Below the pieces are notes generated by a model that worked only from the letters and a program-made list of their open reading frames with translations, was not told the origin of the DNA and made no database searches. 64,000 bases of DNA from Adlercreutzia agrestimuris (GTDB taxonomy: Bacteria; Actinomycetota; Coriobacteriia; Coriobacteriales; Eggerthellaceae), in contig NZ_CALPCX010000005.1 in assembly GCF_943193125.1 (NCBI RefSeq), forward strand, positions 58,311 through 122,310. Reading direction: 5' to 3'. Numbering within the stretch: position 1 is the stretch's first letter; every line of letters begins with the position of its first letter. Below are positions 17,012-26,627 of the stretch, piece after piece. A program made the position numbers and the translations under genes.

Positions 17012-17113
17012 GGTAAAATACCAGTTATTTTGCTGTTAACCGGGTGAAACGTTAGTAGTCTTACGTTGGTTTTTGGTTAACTATTCGACAAATGCATGTT
17101 GCGTTTCATGCCA

Positions 17114-18115
17114 TCAGAAACCATAAAACTCAGCTTTAAGTGGGCGATTAAGCAGCTCTGTTGCTGCAATTCGAGGCTTCTCCCCTTCCCAAACCACAGC
17201 ACGAACCATATCCGTAATAGGTAGCTCAACTCCGTGTGCTTGAGCAAGCGTTTGAAGGGTCTTGCAAGCAAGTGCGCCTTCTGCAACCATATGCGTCTGC
17301 GCACTAAACTCCTCAAGCGTGCCACCCTTTGCTACCATTTCCCCAAAACGGCGATTGCGAGAATGCTGAGAGGTACACGTAGCAATGAGATCGCCGGTGC
17401 CTGCAAGCCCCATACACGTTATAGCCTGACCACCACACTTCACCACAAGACGACTCATCTCAGCAAGACCACGCGTCATAAGCATTGCAGCAGTATTGTC
17501 ACCATAACCAATACCGTAAGATACGCCAACAGCAATAGCTATAACGTTTTTGAATGCCGCACACAGTTCCACCCCTAACACATCATCAGAGGTATAGGTG
17601 CGGAAGGTATCGGTGGCGAAAAGCTCCTGGAAAAAGGAGGCTGTCTCAAGAGAAGAACTTGCAATCACCGTACCCGAAGGAACATTGCGAATTACTTCTT
17701 CTGCATGATTTGGACCTGAAAGCACTGCAAGACGATCAGGATTACCCATCTCTGAAGCAAAAACCTCAACAGGCAAAAGACCACTACCCTCTTCAACGCC
17801 TTTCGAGCAAATAATAAGAGGGAACTGATCATCAACTACCTCATTGAGTGCGCGAGCAACGCCTCGCATGAGATTTGAAGGGGTCACGATCACCGCAGCC
17901 TGTGCACGTAACAATGCGTCTTTGTAGGACAAGGTAGCAACAATGTTTTCAGAAAGCTTCTCATCGCTTAAATAGCGAGGGTTATAGTGTTCAGCATTAA
18001 TCGTGCGCACCACTTCGGGCTTTCGCGCCCACAGACCAACATTATGTCCCGCCCGTGCAAGCACCTGCGAAAGAGCAGTACCCCATGAACCAGCACCGAT
18101 TACGGCAATTTTCAT
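17114..18115 (-). CDS. gpsA: NAD(P)-dependent glycerol-3-phosphate dehydrogenase
   Basis: A 333-residue cytosolic enzyme reducing dihydroxyacetone phosphate to sn-glycerol-3-phosphate, the backbone for phospholipids. Motifs: MKIAVIGAGSWGTALS Rossmann start, VICSKGVEE-like ICSKGVEEGSG, LSGPNHAEEV, catalytic-region AAFKNVIAIAVG and RGLAEMSRL. It lies 48 bases downstream of plsY, and the two enzymes act consecutively (G3P supply, then acylation). Confidence 0.97.
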   Translation of the reverse strand: MKIAVIGAGSWGTALSQVLARAGHNVGLWARKPEVVRTINAEHYNPRYLSDEKLSENIVATLSYKDALLRAQAAVIVTPSNLMRGVARALNEVVDDQFPLIICSKGVEEGSGLLPVEVFASEMGNPDRLAVLSGPNHAEEVIRNVPSGTVIASSSLETASFFQELFATDTFRTYTSDDVLGVELCAAFKNVIAIAVGVSYGIGYGDNTAAMLMTRGLAEMSRLVVKCGGQAITCMGLAGTGDLIATCTSQHSRNRRFGEMVAKGGTLEEFSAQTHMVAEGALACKTLQTLAQAHGVELPITDMVRAVVWEGEKPRIAATELLNRPLKAEFYGF

Positions 18116-18163
18116 AGCTAACCTTCTTACTTATTTCACTAAAGCTTACCCAGATCGCAGTGC

Positions 18164-18841
18164 TTAAGCTTCGTTCTGCGAGGTCTTTGTTTTGGATCCG
18201 CCTATACGGTTTTCGCAACCATTACGCAAACGGGAGATATTAGAACGATGCGCCCAAATAACCACTAACGCGGCAACCAGACAACATGCCCAACCAAATG
18301 GGTAGCCCCAAAAATAATAGAGCGCCAAAAATGGACAGAGTAGTGCCGCCGCAAGCGAACCTGCTGAAACGTAACGCGTCGCAATTACGACAAGCGCAAA
18401 GACCATGATCTCAATGAGCGCGCCAACAGGACCAAAGGTCACAAACAAACATCCCACTGCAACAGCAATGCCTTTGCCACCTCGAAAATGCAACCACGGG
18501 CTAAAAATATGCCCCAAAATACAGCCAAGAAAAGCAAGGGCTATGCTTGCATGGTAAAACTGCCCTATATCAAAACTAGCAAGAGGAGTAAAAAAACTCT
18601 CACATACCGCTCTTGCTATAAGACCAGAAACTAGACCTTTACCAAAATCAAGCACAAAGACAGCTATTCCGCCAACTTTGCCCATTGCGCGCATAGCATT
18701 GGTGGTTCCAATGTTTCCTGATCCATGCTGACGAATATCGGTGTGATAAAACACCCGAGAAATAATGACACCCCACGGAATTGAGCCAAGCAGAAAGGCA
18801 ATCGCAAATAAAGCGATCATACCTACAACAGTTTCAAACAT
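18164..18841 (-). CDS. plsY: Glycerol-3-phosphate acyltransferase PlsY
   Basis: A 225-residue integral membrane enzyme that acylates G3P from acyl-phosphate made by PlsX. The three conserved loops are visible: GSIPWGVIISR near residue 19, GSGNIGTTNAMRAMGKVGG near 41, and FSPWLHFRGGKGIAVAVG near 112. About six membrane spans. The C-terminus has a short basic tail. It begins directly after der. Confidence 0.97.
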   Translation of the reverse strand: MFETVVGMIALFAIAFLLGSIPWGVIISRVFYHTDIRQHGSGNIGTTNAMRAMGKVGGIAVFVLDFGKGLVSGLIARAVCESFFTPLASFDIGQFYHASIALAFLGCILGHIFSPWLHFRGGKGIAVAVGCLFVTFGPVGALIEIMVFALVVIATRYVSAGSLAAALLCPFLALYYFWGYPFGWACCLVAALVVIWAHRSNISRLRNGCENRIGGSKTKTSQNEA

Positions 18842-18842
18842 C

Positions 18843-20159
18843 TTAGTCCTTCTTCTTAAACTTCATTTCTATGGGAGTACCCACCAAATCAAAAGATGCA
18901 CGCATGCGATTTTCCAAGAATCGTTTGTAATTGTCAGTTACCACGTCGGGTCGGTTTACAAAGAAGGCAAACTTCGGTGGCTGAGTGCCTGTTTGCGTAA
19001 CGTATTTCATGCGCAAAATAGTTTTGCCTTGCGTAACCGTATGACCTGTTTCGCGCACATCAGCAAGCCAAACATTGAGCTTGTTCGTTGGAATAGTTTG
19101 GGTGTAGTTAGCATAGACTGTATCTATTGCTTCCCATACCCTGTCCACTTTCTTGCCTGTCAACGCAGAAATTGCCACCACTGGCGCGTATCCCACAAAT
19201 GTCAAACGATCCGCAATACGCTCGCGAATTTTGGCTTTCGCTTCTGGTCCTTCCACCAAATCCCACTTATTTAAAACGATTACCATGGCACATCCACGCT
19301 CTGCAGCATATCCTGCCACACGCTGATCTTCGTTCGTAAGTCCTAGTTCGGCATCAATTACCAGCAATGCAACGTCTGCTCGGTCAATTGCGCGCATTGC
19401 ACGGACAAATCCGTAGTATTCAACGTCTTCATCAATTTGGCTTTTGCGACGAAGACCTGCGGTATCAACAATGGTGTAAATCTTGCCATCATGCTCAATG
19501 CGTGTATCAATTGCATCGCGTGTCGTGCCAGCAACATTTGAAACAATTGAGCGATCGTTGTTAGTAAGTTTATTCGTAAGAGATGATTTACCCGCATTCG
19601 GCCTACCAATAATAGCAACATTGATGCCCGGGTCTTCATCGTCAACATCAGGAACTTCAACTTCGGCAAGCGCCTCAACGATGCCATCAAGTAAGTCTCC
19701 TGTGCCATGTCCATGCATTGCAGAAACAGGCCACGGATCACCAAGCCCGAGCTGATAAAACTCCCAAAGCTCATCTTCGCGACCAGGGGTGTCCATTTTG
19801 TTGACCACTAAAAATACTGGTTTGTGCGATTTGCGAAGAATGCGAGCAACCTCTTCGTCATCAGCATTAATGCCGGTTTTGCCATCAACAATAAAGACCA
19901 CTACATCGGCTTCATTTGCACCAGCAAATGCTTGAGAACGAATGGAACCTTGAAATGAGTCATCGTCGCCCATTTCAATACCACCCGTATCAATAAGCTT
20001 AAACTCTACGCCGTTCCAATCAGCTTCATGGTAGGATCTATCACGCGTTACACCACGCATCTCATGAACGATTGCCTCATCACCTTGAGCAATGCGATTA
20101 ACAAAGGTGGACTTTCCCACATTCGGACGTCCGACAACCGCAACAATTGGCATTGCCAT
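18843..20159 (-). CDS. der: Ribosome-assembly GTPase Der (EngA)
   Basis: A 438-residue protein with two tandem G domains and a C-terminal KH-like domain, needed for 50S subunit maturation. G1 motifs GRPNVGKSTFVNRI (residue 10) and GRPNAGKSSLTNKL (about 185); DTGGIE and DTAGLRRKS for G3; NKMDT and NKWDLVEG for G4. It is followed at once by plsY, the common cmk/plsC/ispH/der/plsY/gpsA linkage. Confidence 0.97.
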   Translation of the reverse strand: MAMPIVAVVGRPNVGKSTFVNRIAQGDEAIVHEMRGVTRDRSYHEADWNGVEFKLIDTGGIEMGDDDSFQGSIRSQAFAGANEADVVVFIVDGKTGINADDEEVARILRKSHKPVFLVVNKMDTPGREDELWEFYQLGLGDPWPVSAMHGHGTGDLLDGIVEALAEVEVPDVDDEDPGINVAIIGRPNAGKSSLTNKLTNNDRSIVSNVAGTTRDAIDTRIEHDGKIYTIVDTAGLRRKSQIDEDVEYYGFVRAMRAIDRADVALLVIDAELGLTNEDQRVAGYAAERGCAMVIVLNKWDLVEGPEAKAKIRERIADRLTFVGYAPVVAISALTGKKVDRVWEAIDTVYANYTQTIPTNKLNVWLADVRETGHTVTQGKTILRMKYVTQTGTQPPKFAFFVNRPDVVTDNYKRFLENRMRASFDLVGTPIEMKFKKKD

Positions 20160-20204
20160 AGTTATACCTCACGTTGTTTAATTTGATTACGTGCACAACC
20201 TGCG

Positions 20205-21593
20205 TTAAGACAGGTCTGCAATCAGTTCTGGTAAAAATTCTGTCGGTTGACAGGATACCACGCTTAGCCCACACCCCGCAGCGGTTTTGATTTGTTGTGC
20301 ACTCATATCATCTAACGTCACACCATTATCATTAAACATTACACGCAAAAGAGCATAGTGTGCGTTTGGCTGGTTGTGATCATGTGCCTTTATTGCCGCC
20401 ACCACATCACACCCACACAAAAGACCTGTTACGTCCACATTACCGCCAAAAAAGGTGTTATCAACATAGAGCGGATGAAGCCACCCGGCTAAATCAGAAT
20501 GCTCTATCAATTCCGAGAAAAAGTTCTTGGTAGCTTGTCCGAGCACAAGATATATATGCCGATTGTGTTTTCGGCAAAGCTGCGCAAGCTCACTGATGAG
20601 CCCCTGATCTTGAGCTAGATACCAGTCATCAACAAAGCTGCGAATAATACCTACGCCATCTTCAAACATGGCAAAGTCATGATAAAAATGAGCATCAGGA
20701 AGATAAGCAAGCAAGTCATCTTGATATGCATTGGAGTAAAACTCATCAGCGGCAAACACCCAAGGGGTGCCACGTTCTCTGCGAGCACGCTCTTGAAAAG
20801 GCGTTATAACCTTAAGCACTTCCATTGCGGCCGAGGCATCATTAAAGCTTTCAGCAAAACGTTCTTGGTACTTCGTAAATCCTAGAGGCACAATGCATAC
20901 ATCAATAATACCCGGCTGCTCATAAGCCCACTTGAGTGTTTCGCGAAGCACATCGCCATCATTTTCATGAGGCATAAGCACAATTTGTGCATGAAATTGA
21001 ATGCCAGCAGCAAGAAGTCGTTTGAGCGCTTCTAAACCATGTTCAGCATGCTTACCAATAATTCGACGGCGAACTTGCGCATCATATGCATGAAGCGATA
21101 CACGTAAAGGAGAGAGCGCTTGCTCAATAATACGTTGTTCATCTGCTTCTTTAAGATTCGTAAATGTTACAAATGTGCCGCTTAAAAAGCTCAAACGAAA
21201 GTCATCGTCCCGCAGGGTAAGCGACGGGCGAAGATGATCAGGCAACTGGCGCATAAAACAAAATGTACAGGCATTTCGGCATTGCAAAATACCATCAAAA
21301 ATGACGCCATCAAACTCAAAACCCCAATCTTGACCAGGTTCTCGCTCAAGTTCAACGGTTCCGCTTTCGCCATCAAGATCTCTATAGCCCACCTCTATGG
21401 CATCTGCATCAGTAAGCCAACGCCAATCTATGAGATCGCGTATTGGAGACCCATCAACACTTACGAGCGCACACCCCGGTTCAAAACCAGCATCATCAGC
21501 TGGGCTCAAAGGCTCCACATATCGAATGAGCGCCAATGGCTCTTCGGCTGACTGACAACCACATTTATCCATGTCATAAGTGGGATATATCAC
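20205..21593 (-). CDS. DUF512 radical-SAM-like protein with N-terminal PDZ
   Basis: A 462-residue protein with a PDZ-like N-terminal region (residues about 22-75, EPLSPADDAGFEPGCALVSVDG) and a radical SAM-type cluster motif CRNACTFCF near residue 105, then the DUF512 region. The family often sits next to der in Actinobacteria and Firmicutes; its reaction is unknown. The GTG start at 21591-21593 has AGGT at the right distance, while the next ATG (21572) does not, so GTG was chosen. Confidence 0.87.
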   Translation of the reverse strand: MIYPTYDMDKCGCQSAEEPLALIRYVEPLSPADDAGFEPGCALVSVDGSPIRDLIDWRWLTDADAIEVGYRDLDGESGTVELEREPGQDWGFEFDGVIFDGILQCRNACTFCFMRQLPDHLRPSLTLRDDDFRLSFLSGTFVTFTNLKEADEQRIIEQALSPLRVSLHAYDAQVRRRIIGKHAEHGLEALKRLLAAGIQFHAQIVLMPHENDGDVLRETLKWAYEQPGIIDVCIVPLGFTKYQERFAESFNDASAAMEVLKVITPFQERARRERGTPWVFAADEFYSNAYQDDLLAYLPDAHFYHDFAMFEDGVGIIRSFVDDWYLAQDQGLISELAQLCRKHNRHIYLVLGQATKNFFSELIEHSDLAGWLHPLYVDNTFFGGNVDVTGLLCGCDVVAAIKAHDHNQPNAHYALLRVMFNDNGVTLDDMSAQQIKTAAGCGLSVVSCQPTEFLPELIADLS

Positions 21594-21605
21594 AGCTTTA
21601 CCTGA

Positions 21606-22463
21606 CTACATGCTCTCAAGACGCAAGACGCAAGCGGCAATTTGGTCTTCAGGTGTACTTGCGCCAGCGGTTACGCCAACACGCTCACAGCCTTCAAACC
21701 ATGTTTCTTGCAGTTCATCGGCAGACTCAATATGATACGAGCGCGTGCATACCGCCTCACAAATCTCAGCAAGGCGTGTTGTATTGGAGGAATTCCTTCC
21801 CCCAATAACAACCATAGCATCAACTTGCGCCGCCACATCAGCAGCTGCTTCTTGTCGCTGCGAAGTTGCAGCACAAATGGTGTTTTTTACGATTGGATGA
21901 AGTCCTTGAGCGGTGAGCGCCTCCACAATCGCATCAAGCGTTGCACGCTTTTGAGTCGTCTGCACCACCACTCCCACAGGGTCATATAAGCCAGCAGGGA
22001 TATCTTCAGCAGATCCCACTACATCAACTTTAGCTCCCGCATTAAGCGCCCAAGCTTGTAGTCCTTGCACTTCAGGATGACCCGCCTCGCCCAGCACAAT
22101 GACGCGTGCTCCATTCTGAGCTAACTCAGCTGCCGCCTTTTGAGCACGTGCTACATGAGGACAAGTTGCATCAACAACCTCATAACCTGCCTTATTAACT
22201 TCTGCAAGCACCTCAGGAGTTACGCCATGACTGCGAATAACCACCGCTGCCGATTGCGCCACATTGTCATATTGAGGAATATCCGACACATCATTAACAG
22301 GATGCACCCCTTGCTGTGACAAATCGGCCACCACCTGAGGATTATGGATAAGCGAACCGAGAGTAAATGCGGGCTTTTTCTGGTCAACCAGATCATATGC
22401 CATATTAAGTGCGCGTTGTACTCCGTAGCATGCGCCCGCACATTTTGCTCGAATTACTTCCAT
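21606..22463 (-). CDS. ispH: 4-Hydroxy-3-methylbut-2-enyl diphosphate reductase
   Basis: A 285-residue 4Fe-4S enzyme for the last step of the MEP isoprenoid pathway (IPP and DMAPP). The three Fe-S cysteines lie in KCAGACYGV (C12), VDATCPHV and NTICAATSQRQ; substrate-binding His are in HNPQVV and GHPEVQG. It follows plsC by 6 bases. Length is normal for the bacterial enzyme; no fused S1 domain. Confidence 0.97.
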   Translation of the reverse strand: MEVIRAKCAGACYGVQRALNMAYDLVDQKKPAFTLGSLIHNPQVVADLSQQGVHPVNDVSDIPQYDNVAQSAAVVIRSHGVTPEVLAEVNKAGYEVVDATCPHVARAQKAAAELAQNGARVIVLGEAGHPEVQGLQAWALNAGAKVDVVGSAEDIPAGLYDPVGVVVQTTQKRATLDAIVEALTAQGLHPIVKNTICAATSQRQEAAADVAAQVDAMVVIGGRNSSNTTRLAEICEAVCTRSYHIESADELQETWFEGCERVGVTAGASTPEDQIAACVLRLESM

Positions 22464-22469
22464 GACACC

Positions 22470-23330
22470 CTACTTCGCTTCCTTTTCGGCTTTCGCTTTT
22501 GTTGCCCCTTCTATACTTGCCACAATCTCTTCGGTTGTATGCATAGGCACCGGGTGCTCACGGAAGATGTCGGTAAAATCTCGACCACCAGGGAATAGAG
22601 ACATCATGTCAACTGCTTCAGGAGCACAATTAAGCGAAAGTGCAAAACACTCACGCATGGCATACCAGGTACATGCTTCTAAACGGTCGTCCTTGGGAAG
22701 AAAATCAAAATCTCCCACCAAAATGGGGTTTCCATACTCAACGGTTATCTTCGGGAAACGAATGCGCTGACCTTTTTGTTTAACAAGCTCAGCATTTCGT
22801 ACCGTCATTGGCAAAAGAGGCGCATGACCCATCTTGGCAATAAAAGCTGCTCCAGCATGAATCTCAGGAGTTCGATTACTCTTACCACGCCGCGTTCCTT
22901 CAGGCAGAATGCCTACCAATTCATCGTTTTTCAGCATGCGTGCTGCGCGCTTAATAGCTATTCTGTCAGCTGAATCTCGCTTTACAGGAAAGGCGCCCAC
23001 ACGCGTGAGAATCTGTCCGAGCAAACCTCCCGCATTGTCAAATAAGCTTTCCCGACCCATAAGGCGGACCCATTGTTTTGGTCGAGCGGCAAGATAAATA
23101 AAGACTACATCCAAAAACGAGGTGTGGTTACATACAACAACAACCCCTGTTTTATCTTTGAATCCTCGCAAGCTTTGCCTATTATCTACCCGATAGCGAA
23201 ACAAAAGCTTACACAAACCTCCCACCAAGACAAACAAAAGATTGCCCGCCCAATGAGGAATTTGTTTATCAGTCGAGGTGCCTCCCAGTGGCCTATCCCA
23301 CATTTGCTCCTGCGATAAAAACAGTCCCAT
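22470..23330 (-). CDS. plsC: 1-Acyl-sn-glycerol-3-phosphate acyltransferase
   Basis: A 286-residue membrane-associated acyltransferase that makes phosphatidic acid from lysophosphatidic acid. Motifs: catalytic NHTSFLD (NHx4D), AFPVKRDSADR, LPEGTRRGKSN (EGTR) and a hydrophobic N-terminal segment (WAGNLLFVLVGGLCKLLF). With plsY, gpsA and plsX it completes glycerolipid synthesis in this window. Located between cmk and ispH. Confidence 0.92.
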   Translation of the reverse strand: MGLFLSQEQMWDRPLGGTSTDKQIPHWAGNLLFVLVGGLCKLLFRYRVDNRQSLRGFKDKTGVVVVCNHTSFLDVVFIYLAARPKQWVRLMGRESLFDNAGGLLGQILTRVGAFPVKRDSADRIAIKRAARMLKNDELVGILPEGTRRGKSNRTPEIHAGAAFIAKMGHAPLLPMTVRNAELVKQKGQRIRFPKITVEYGNPILVGDFDFLPKDDRLEACTWYAMRECFALSLNCAPEAVDMMSLFPGGRDFTDIFREHPVPMHTTEEIVASIEGATKAKAEKEAK

Positions 23331-23355
23331 ATCTGGTCCTTTCGCACCTATCTGT

Positions 23356-24027
23356 TTATGAAGCCTGATGTGCCAAATCGCAAATCTGAGAAATTATTTG
23401 CTCAATATAAAGACCCGTTGAGTCCAATTCATGCGCATCAGAAGCTGGCTTAAGCGGGGATGTCGCACGATGGGAATCATAATCATCGCGACGAATAATA
23501 TCAGCAAGCACCTCGTCGTAATCAATAGAACCTATGCCACGATCAACGTTTTGGCGAACGCGTCTATGAGCGCGTTCTTCAGGTGATGCGGTCAAAAAGA
23601 CTTTGACAGCTGCTTCAGGAAATACCACCGTTCCAATATCGCGCCCTTCAACAACATAATTACCCGCGCGACCAATTCGTTGTTGCTGAGCCACAAGAGC
23701 TTCGCGTACCGCAGGCGCTGCTGAAACAGGGCTCACTGCGCGATCAATTTCGGCAGTACGAATAGCTTCTGTCACATCCTGTCCGTCAATAAGCACGCGA
23801 CGCGGCAGCGGATCTCCCGCTTCGTGCTCAAAGGCAATCTGTGCTCTCTGCGCAAGCTCACCAAGCGCTTCGTTGTCGTCGAGTGAAATGCCTTGCGCGC
23901 AAGCAAGCCATGCAATTGCCCTATACATGGCTCCCGTATCTAAGCACGAAAAGCCTAGAGTTCGAGCTACCGCTTTCGCTACTGTTGATTTACCTGCACC
24001 ACTTGGACCGTCAATTGCGACAATCAT
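23356..24027 (-). CDS. cmk: Cytidylate kinase
   Basis: A 223-residue (d)CMP kinase. It has the P-loop DGPSGAGKSTVAKAVA near residue 5, the YRAIAWLA substrate segment after LDTGAMYR, GRDIGTVVFP (RDIG) and AHRRVRQN lid. Its ATG overlaps the aroA stop by 4 bases (ATGA), so translation is coupled. It supplies CDP for RNA, DNA and CDP-activated lipids. Confidence 0.96.
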   Translation of the reverse strand: MIVAIDGPSGAGKSTVAKAVARTLGFSCLDTGAMYRAIAWLACAQGISLDDNEALGELAQRAQIAFEHEAGDPLPRRVLIDGQDVTEAIRTAEIDRAVSPVSAAPAVREALVAQQQRIGRAGNYVVEGRDIGTVVFPEAAVKVFLTASPEERAHRRVRQNVDRGIGSIDYDEVLADIIRRDDYDSHRATSPLKPASDAHELDSTGLYIEQIISQICDLAHQAS

Positions 24028-25349
24028 TTCGCTAGCCTCTCTATATCAGATAAAAACTGCGGATAGCTTACCGCTACCGACTCAAAGTTCACTATGTCAA
24101 CGGGGAGTTTTCCACATAACCCCACAAGTGACCAGGTCATAGCCAATCGATGATCACCATGAGATTCAAACACCAACCCGGGTTTTGATTCACAATTTGG
24201 CTGGCCTTCAATAAACAAATCATTACCCTCAACCCACGCATCCACGCCGAGCTTTTCTAGGCCGTTTATTATCTCGGCAAGGCGATCGGTTTCCTTTACG
24301 CGCAGCTCGCCAACTTCGCGAAAAATCGTGACGCCGCGCGCATGCGCAGCAACAAGCGATAACACGGGAATCTCATCAACAATAGAAGCAATTTTATCAG
24401 CGGGTACTTCACAACCACGCAATACCGGCGTGAAACGAACCTCTATAGAGCCATAAGGTTCCTTGCCAGCAGAACCACTATAGTGAACACAGATATCCGC
24501 ACCCATGCGTTCAAGCGTGCGCGTAAAACCAATGCGCGCAGTATTAAGGCTAACATTCTCAATGGTTACATGGCTGTCCGGTTTAAGGAGCGCAGCGCAT
24601 GCTAAAAATGCCGCAGAAGACGGATCTCCGGGTACTACCACATCTGCAGCCTTGAGAAAGGTGGGGCCAGTGACCGAAGCGCTTCTATCGGCTGCGGTGG
24701 TAGGCACACCAAATTCGGGCAACATTAGTTCAGTGTGGTTTCGCGAAGGCGCAGGCTCACGCAATGTTGTCGTTCCGTGTGCGTAAACCCCAGCAAGTAA
24801 CACTGCAGTTTTAAGCTGAGCTGATGCCATAGGTGCGTCATAATCAATTGCATGAAGCTGTGACGTTCCGCATACAACAAGAGGAAGTGTTTCTTGTCCG
24901 TCAGGCTCAAAACGAGCACCCATCTTCATAAGAGGCGCAGTAATACGTCTCATGGGTCGGCGTTTGAGTGAATCGTCACCTGTGAGCGTAACGCGAATAT
25001 TCCAAGGCGCCAAAATCCCCATAAGCAAACGCGATGTCGTACCTGAGTTGGCACAATCAATAACCTCTTGTGGTTCAGATGGACCTTTTTGTCCCCACCC
25101 GGTAATACGACCAGCCAAAGAGCCATCTTCTTGCTTGGTTAAATTCACATCAGCGCCAAGAGCTTGAGTGGCTCTAATAGAGGCGCGTACGTCTTCTGAA
25201 TCAAGGACGCCCTTGAGTTGAGAAGTGCCTTCTGCCATAGCAGCAAAAAGTACCGCGCGATGAGATATCGACTTATCTCCTGGCACCTGTATTGCACCGA
25301 CAAGCGGTGCATCAAGAGGAGCAATTGTTGTAATTGTTTCATTCGACAT
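24024..25349 (-). CDS. aroA: 3-Phosphoshikimate 1-carboxyvinyltransferase (EPSP synthase)
   Basis: A 441-residue shikimate-pathway enzyme. PGDKSISHRAVLFAAMAEG at residues 23-41 carries the phosphate and PEP-binding Lys/Ser; NSGTTSRLLMG, SSAAFLACAAL, VDEIPVLSLVAA, and GDHRLAMTWSLVGL are also present. It overlaps tyrA by 11 bases upstream and cmk by 4 downstream. Confidence 0.97.
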   Translation of the reverse strand: MSNETITTIAPLDAPLVGAIQVPGDKSISHRAVLFAAMAEGTSQLKGVLDSEDVRASIRATQALGADVNLTKQEDGSLAGRITGWGQKGPSEPQEVIDCANSGTTSRLLMGILAPWNIRVTLTGDDSLKRRPMRRITAPLMKMGARFEPDGQETLPLVVCGTSQLHAIDYDAPMASAQLKTAVLLAGVYAHGTTTLREPAPSRNHTELMLPEFGVPTTAADRSASVTGPTFLKAADVVVPGDPSSAAFLACAALLKPDSHVTIENVSLNTARIGFTRTLERMGADICVHYSGSAGKEPYGSIEVRFTPVLRGCEVPADKIASIVDEIPVLSLVAAHARGVTIFREVGELRVKETDRLAEIINGLEKLGVDAWVEGNDLFIEGQPNCESKPGLVFESHGDHRLAMTWSLVGLCGKLPVDIVNFESVAVSYPQFLSDIERLAK

Positions 25350-26514
25350 GGGTGTGCTCTTTCGCAGTTAACGGACTAAAGGAGACAGAAAAACCAGCGT
25401 CGATAAGGCGCATACTCAACTTGCCAACATCGCCTTCATCGGTTAAGACCAAACTCAAAACGGCGCTGTCTTCAGTCACATGATCAATTTCAATAGATTG
25501 GATGTTACAACCAACCGAACTTGCCAGCGTTGTCACCTCAGCAACAACACCTGGACGATTTTCCATAGGAATTCGCACTTCTAACAAGCGTTCGGTAGAA
25601 GGAATCCACGCTGCCGGAAGTGAACGGCGCACCGTTGCCGCTTCTGCAAGCAGATCAGTCAGCAAAACTCGATCATTTGCTTCAAGTGCTCCTACGAATT
25701 CACCAATGATCTGCTGCATCTCTCGCAAACCTTCGGTAAGCGCATCTTTGTTATCAAAAGCAATACCGCACCACAACTCGGGAGAACCTGCCGCTATACG
25801 AGTTGAATCTTTAAACCCGCCAGCCATCAAACGCATGAGCGACTGCTGCTCGTCAGCATGATGTGCAGCAAGTTGCACCAACGATGATGCAACAAAATGA
25901 GGAACGTGGCTTACCACCGCAACCGCCGCATCGTGATCTTCGCGGGGAAGTGCAATTACGCGCGCACCAAGCGACGTGATAAGCTCATGAAGACGCGGAT
26001 AATGCTCAGCAGGCATATTTGAATCAGGGCACAAGATCCAATGAGCACCTTTAAACAAATCCGGACGCGCCCCGGCAATGCCGCTTTTTTCAGAACCCGC
26101 CATTGGATGGCCGGGAATATAGTTTTCTGGATGAGCTAACACCGACGCTGCAAGTGTTGAAATTTTTGTCTTAGTGGAAGCGGTGTCGGTTAAAATGCCC
26201 TCAAAACCCCATTCGGAAAGCGAGCGCAAATACCACTCAACAGCACTTGCAGGGGTTGCCAGCATCACCAAATCACATTCATTCTGAACGAAGTCACGAA
26301 AAGCTGGATCTTCGGGCGTAGAAATTGTTGTTGCCCATCCCTTTTCAAGCGCAGTGCTCAGTGTTGCTTCATCGGTATCAACTGCCATCACACGCGCATC
26401 AGGAAAAACTGCACGTACTGCCGCCGCAAACGAGGCGCCAATCATTCCAAAACCAATTACCGCAATACCACCAAAATGCATGTCTGGTTGCAGCGTTTCA
26501 TGTGCCAAACTCAT
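25339..26514 (-). CDS. tyrA: Prephenate dehydrogenase with C-terminal ACT domain
   Basis: About 391 residues. The NAD-binding Rossmann motif is GFGMIGASFAAAVR near residue 21; HPMAGSEKSGIAGA carries the catalytic-region His; and a C-terminal ACT domain (MENRPGVVAEVTTL) may give tyrosine feedback. It converts prephenate to 4-hydroxyphenylpyruvate. An in-frame start exists at 26634, but the ATG at 26512-26514 has AAGGA spaced 7 bases and removes a poorly conserved 40-residue stretch. A gap of 113 bases separates it from rluB. Confidence 0.93.
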   Translation of the reverse strand: MSLAHETLQPDMHFGGIAVIGFGMIGASFAAAVRAVFPDARVMAVDTDEATLSTALEKGWATTISTPEDPAFRDFVQNECDLVMLATPASAVEWYLRSLSEWGFEGILTDTASTKTKISTLAASVLAHPENYIPGHPMAGSEKSGIAGARPDLFKGAHWILCPDSNMPAEHYPRLHELITSLGARVIALPREDHDAAVAVVSHVPHFVASSLVQLAAHHADEQQSLMRLMAGGFKDSTRIAAGSPELWCGIAFDNKDALTEGLREMQQIIGEFVGALEANDRVLLTDLLAEAATVRRSLPAAWIPSTERLLEVRIPMENRPGVVAEVTTLASSVGCNIQSIEIDHVTEDSAVLSLVLTDEGDVGKLSMRLIDAGFSVSFSPLTAKEHTHVE

Positions 26515-26627
26515 CAAATATTCCTTCTCACACACATATGACCTGCACTGTTGAAAGCTAAGCGCCGAAACAGGCGCACGGCGCCACGCACAGGACAGGT
26601 GAAATCTACTTTCGTTCGCAGGGTATT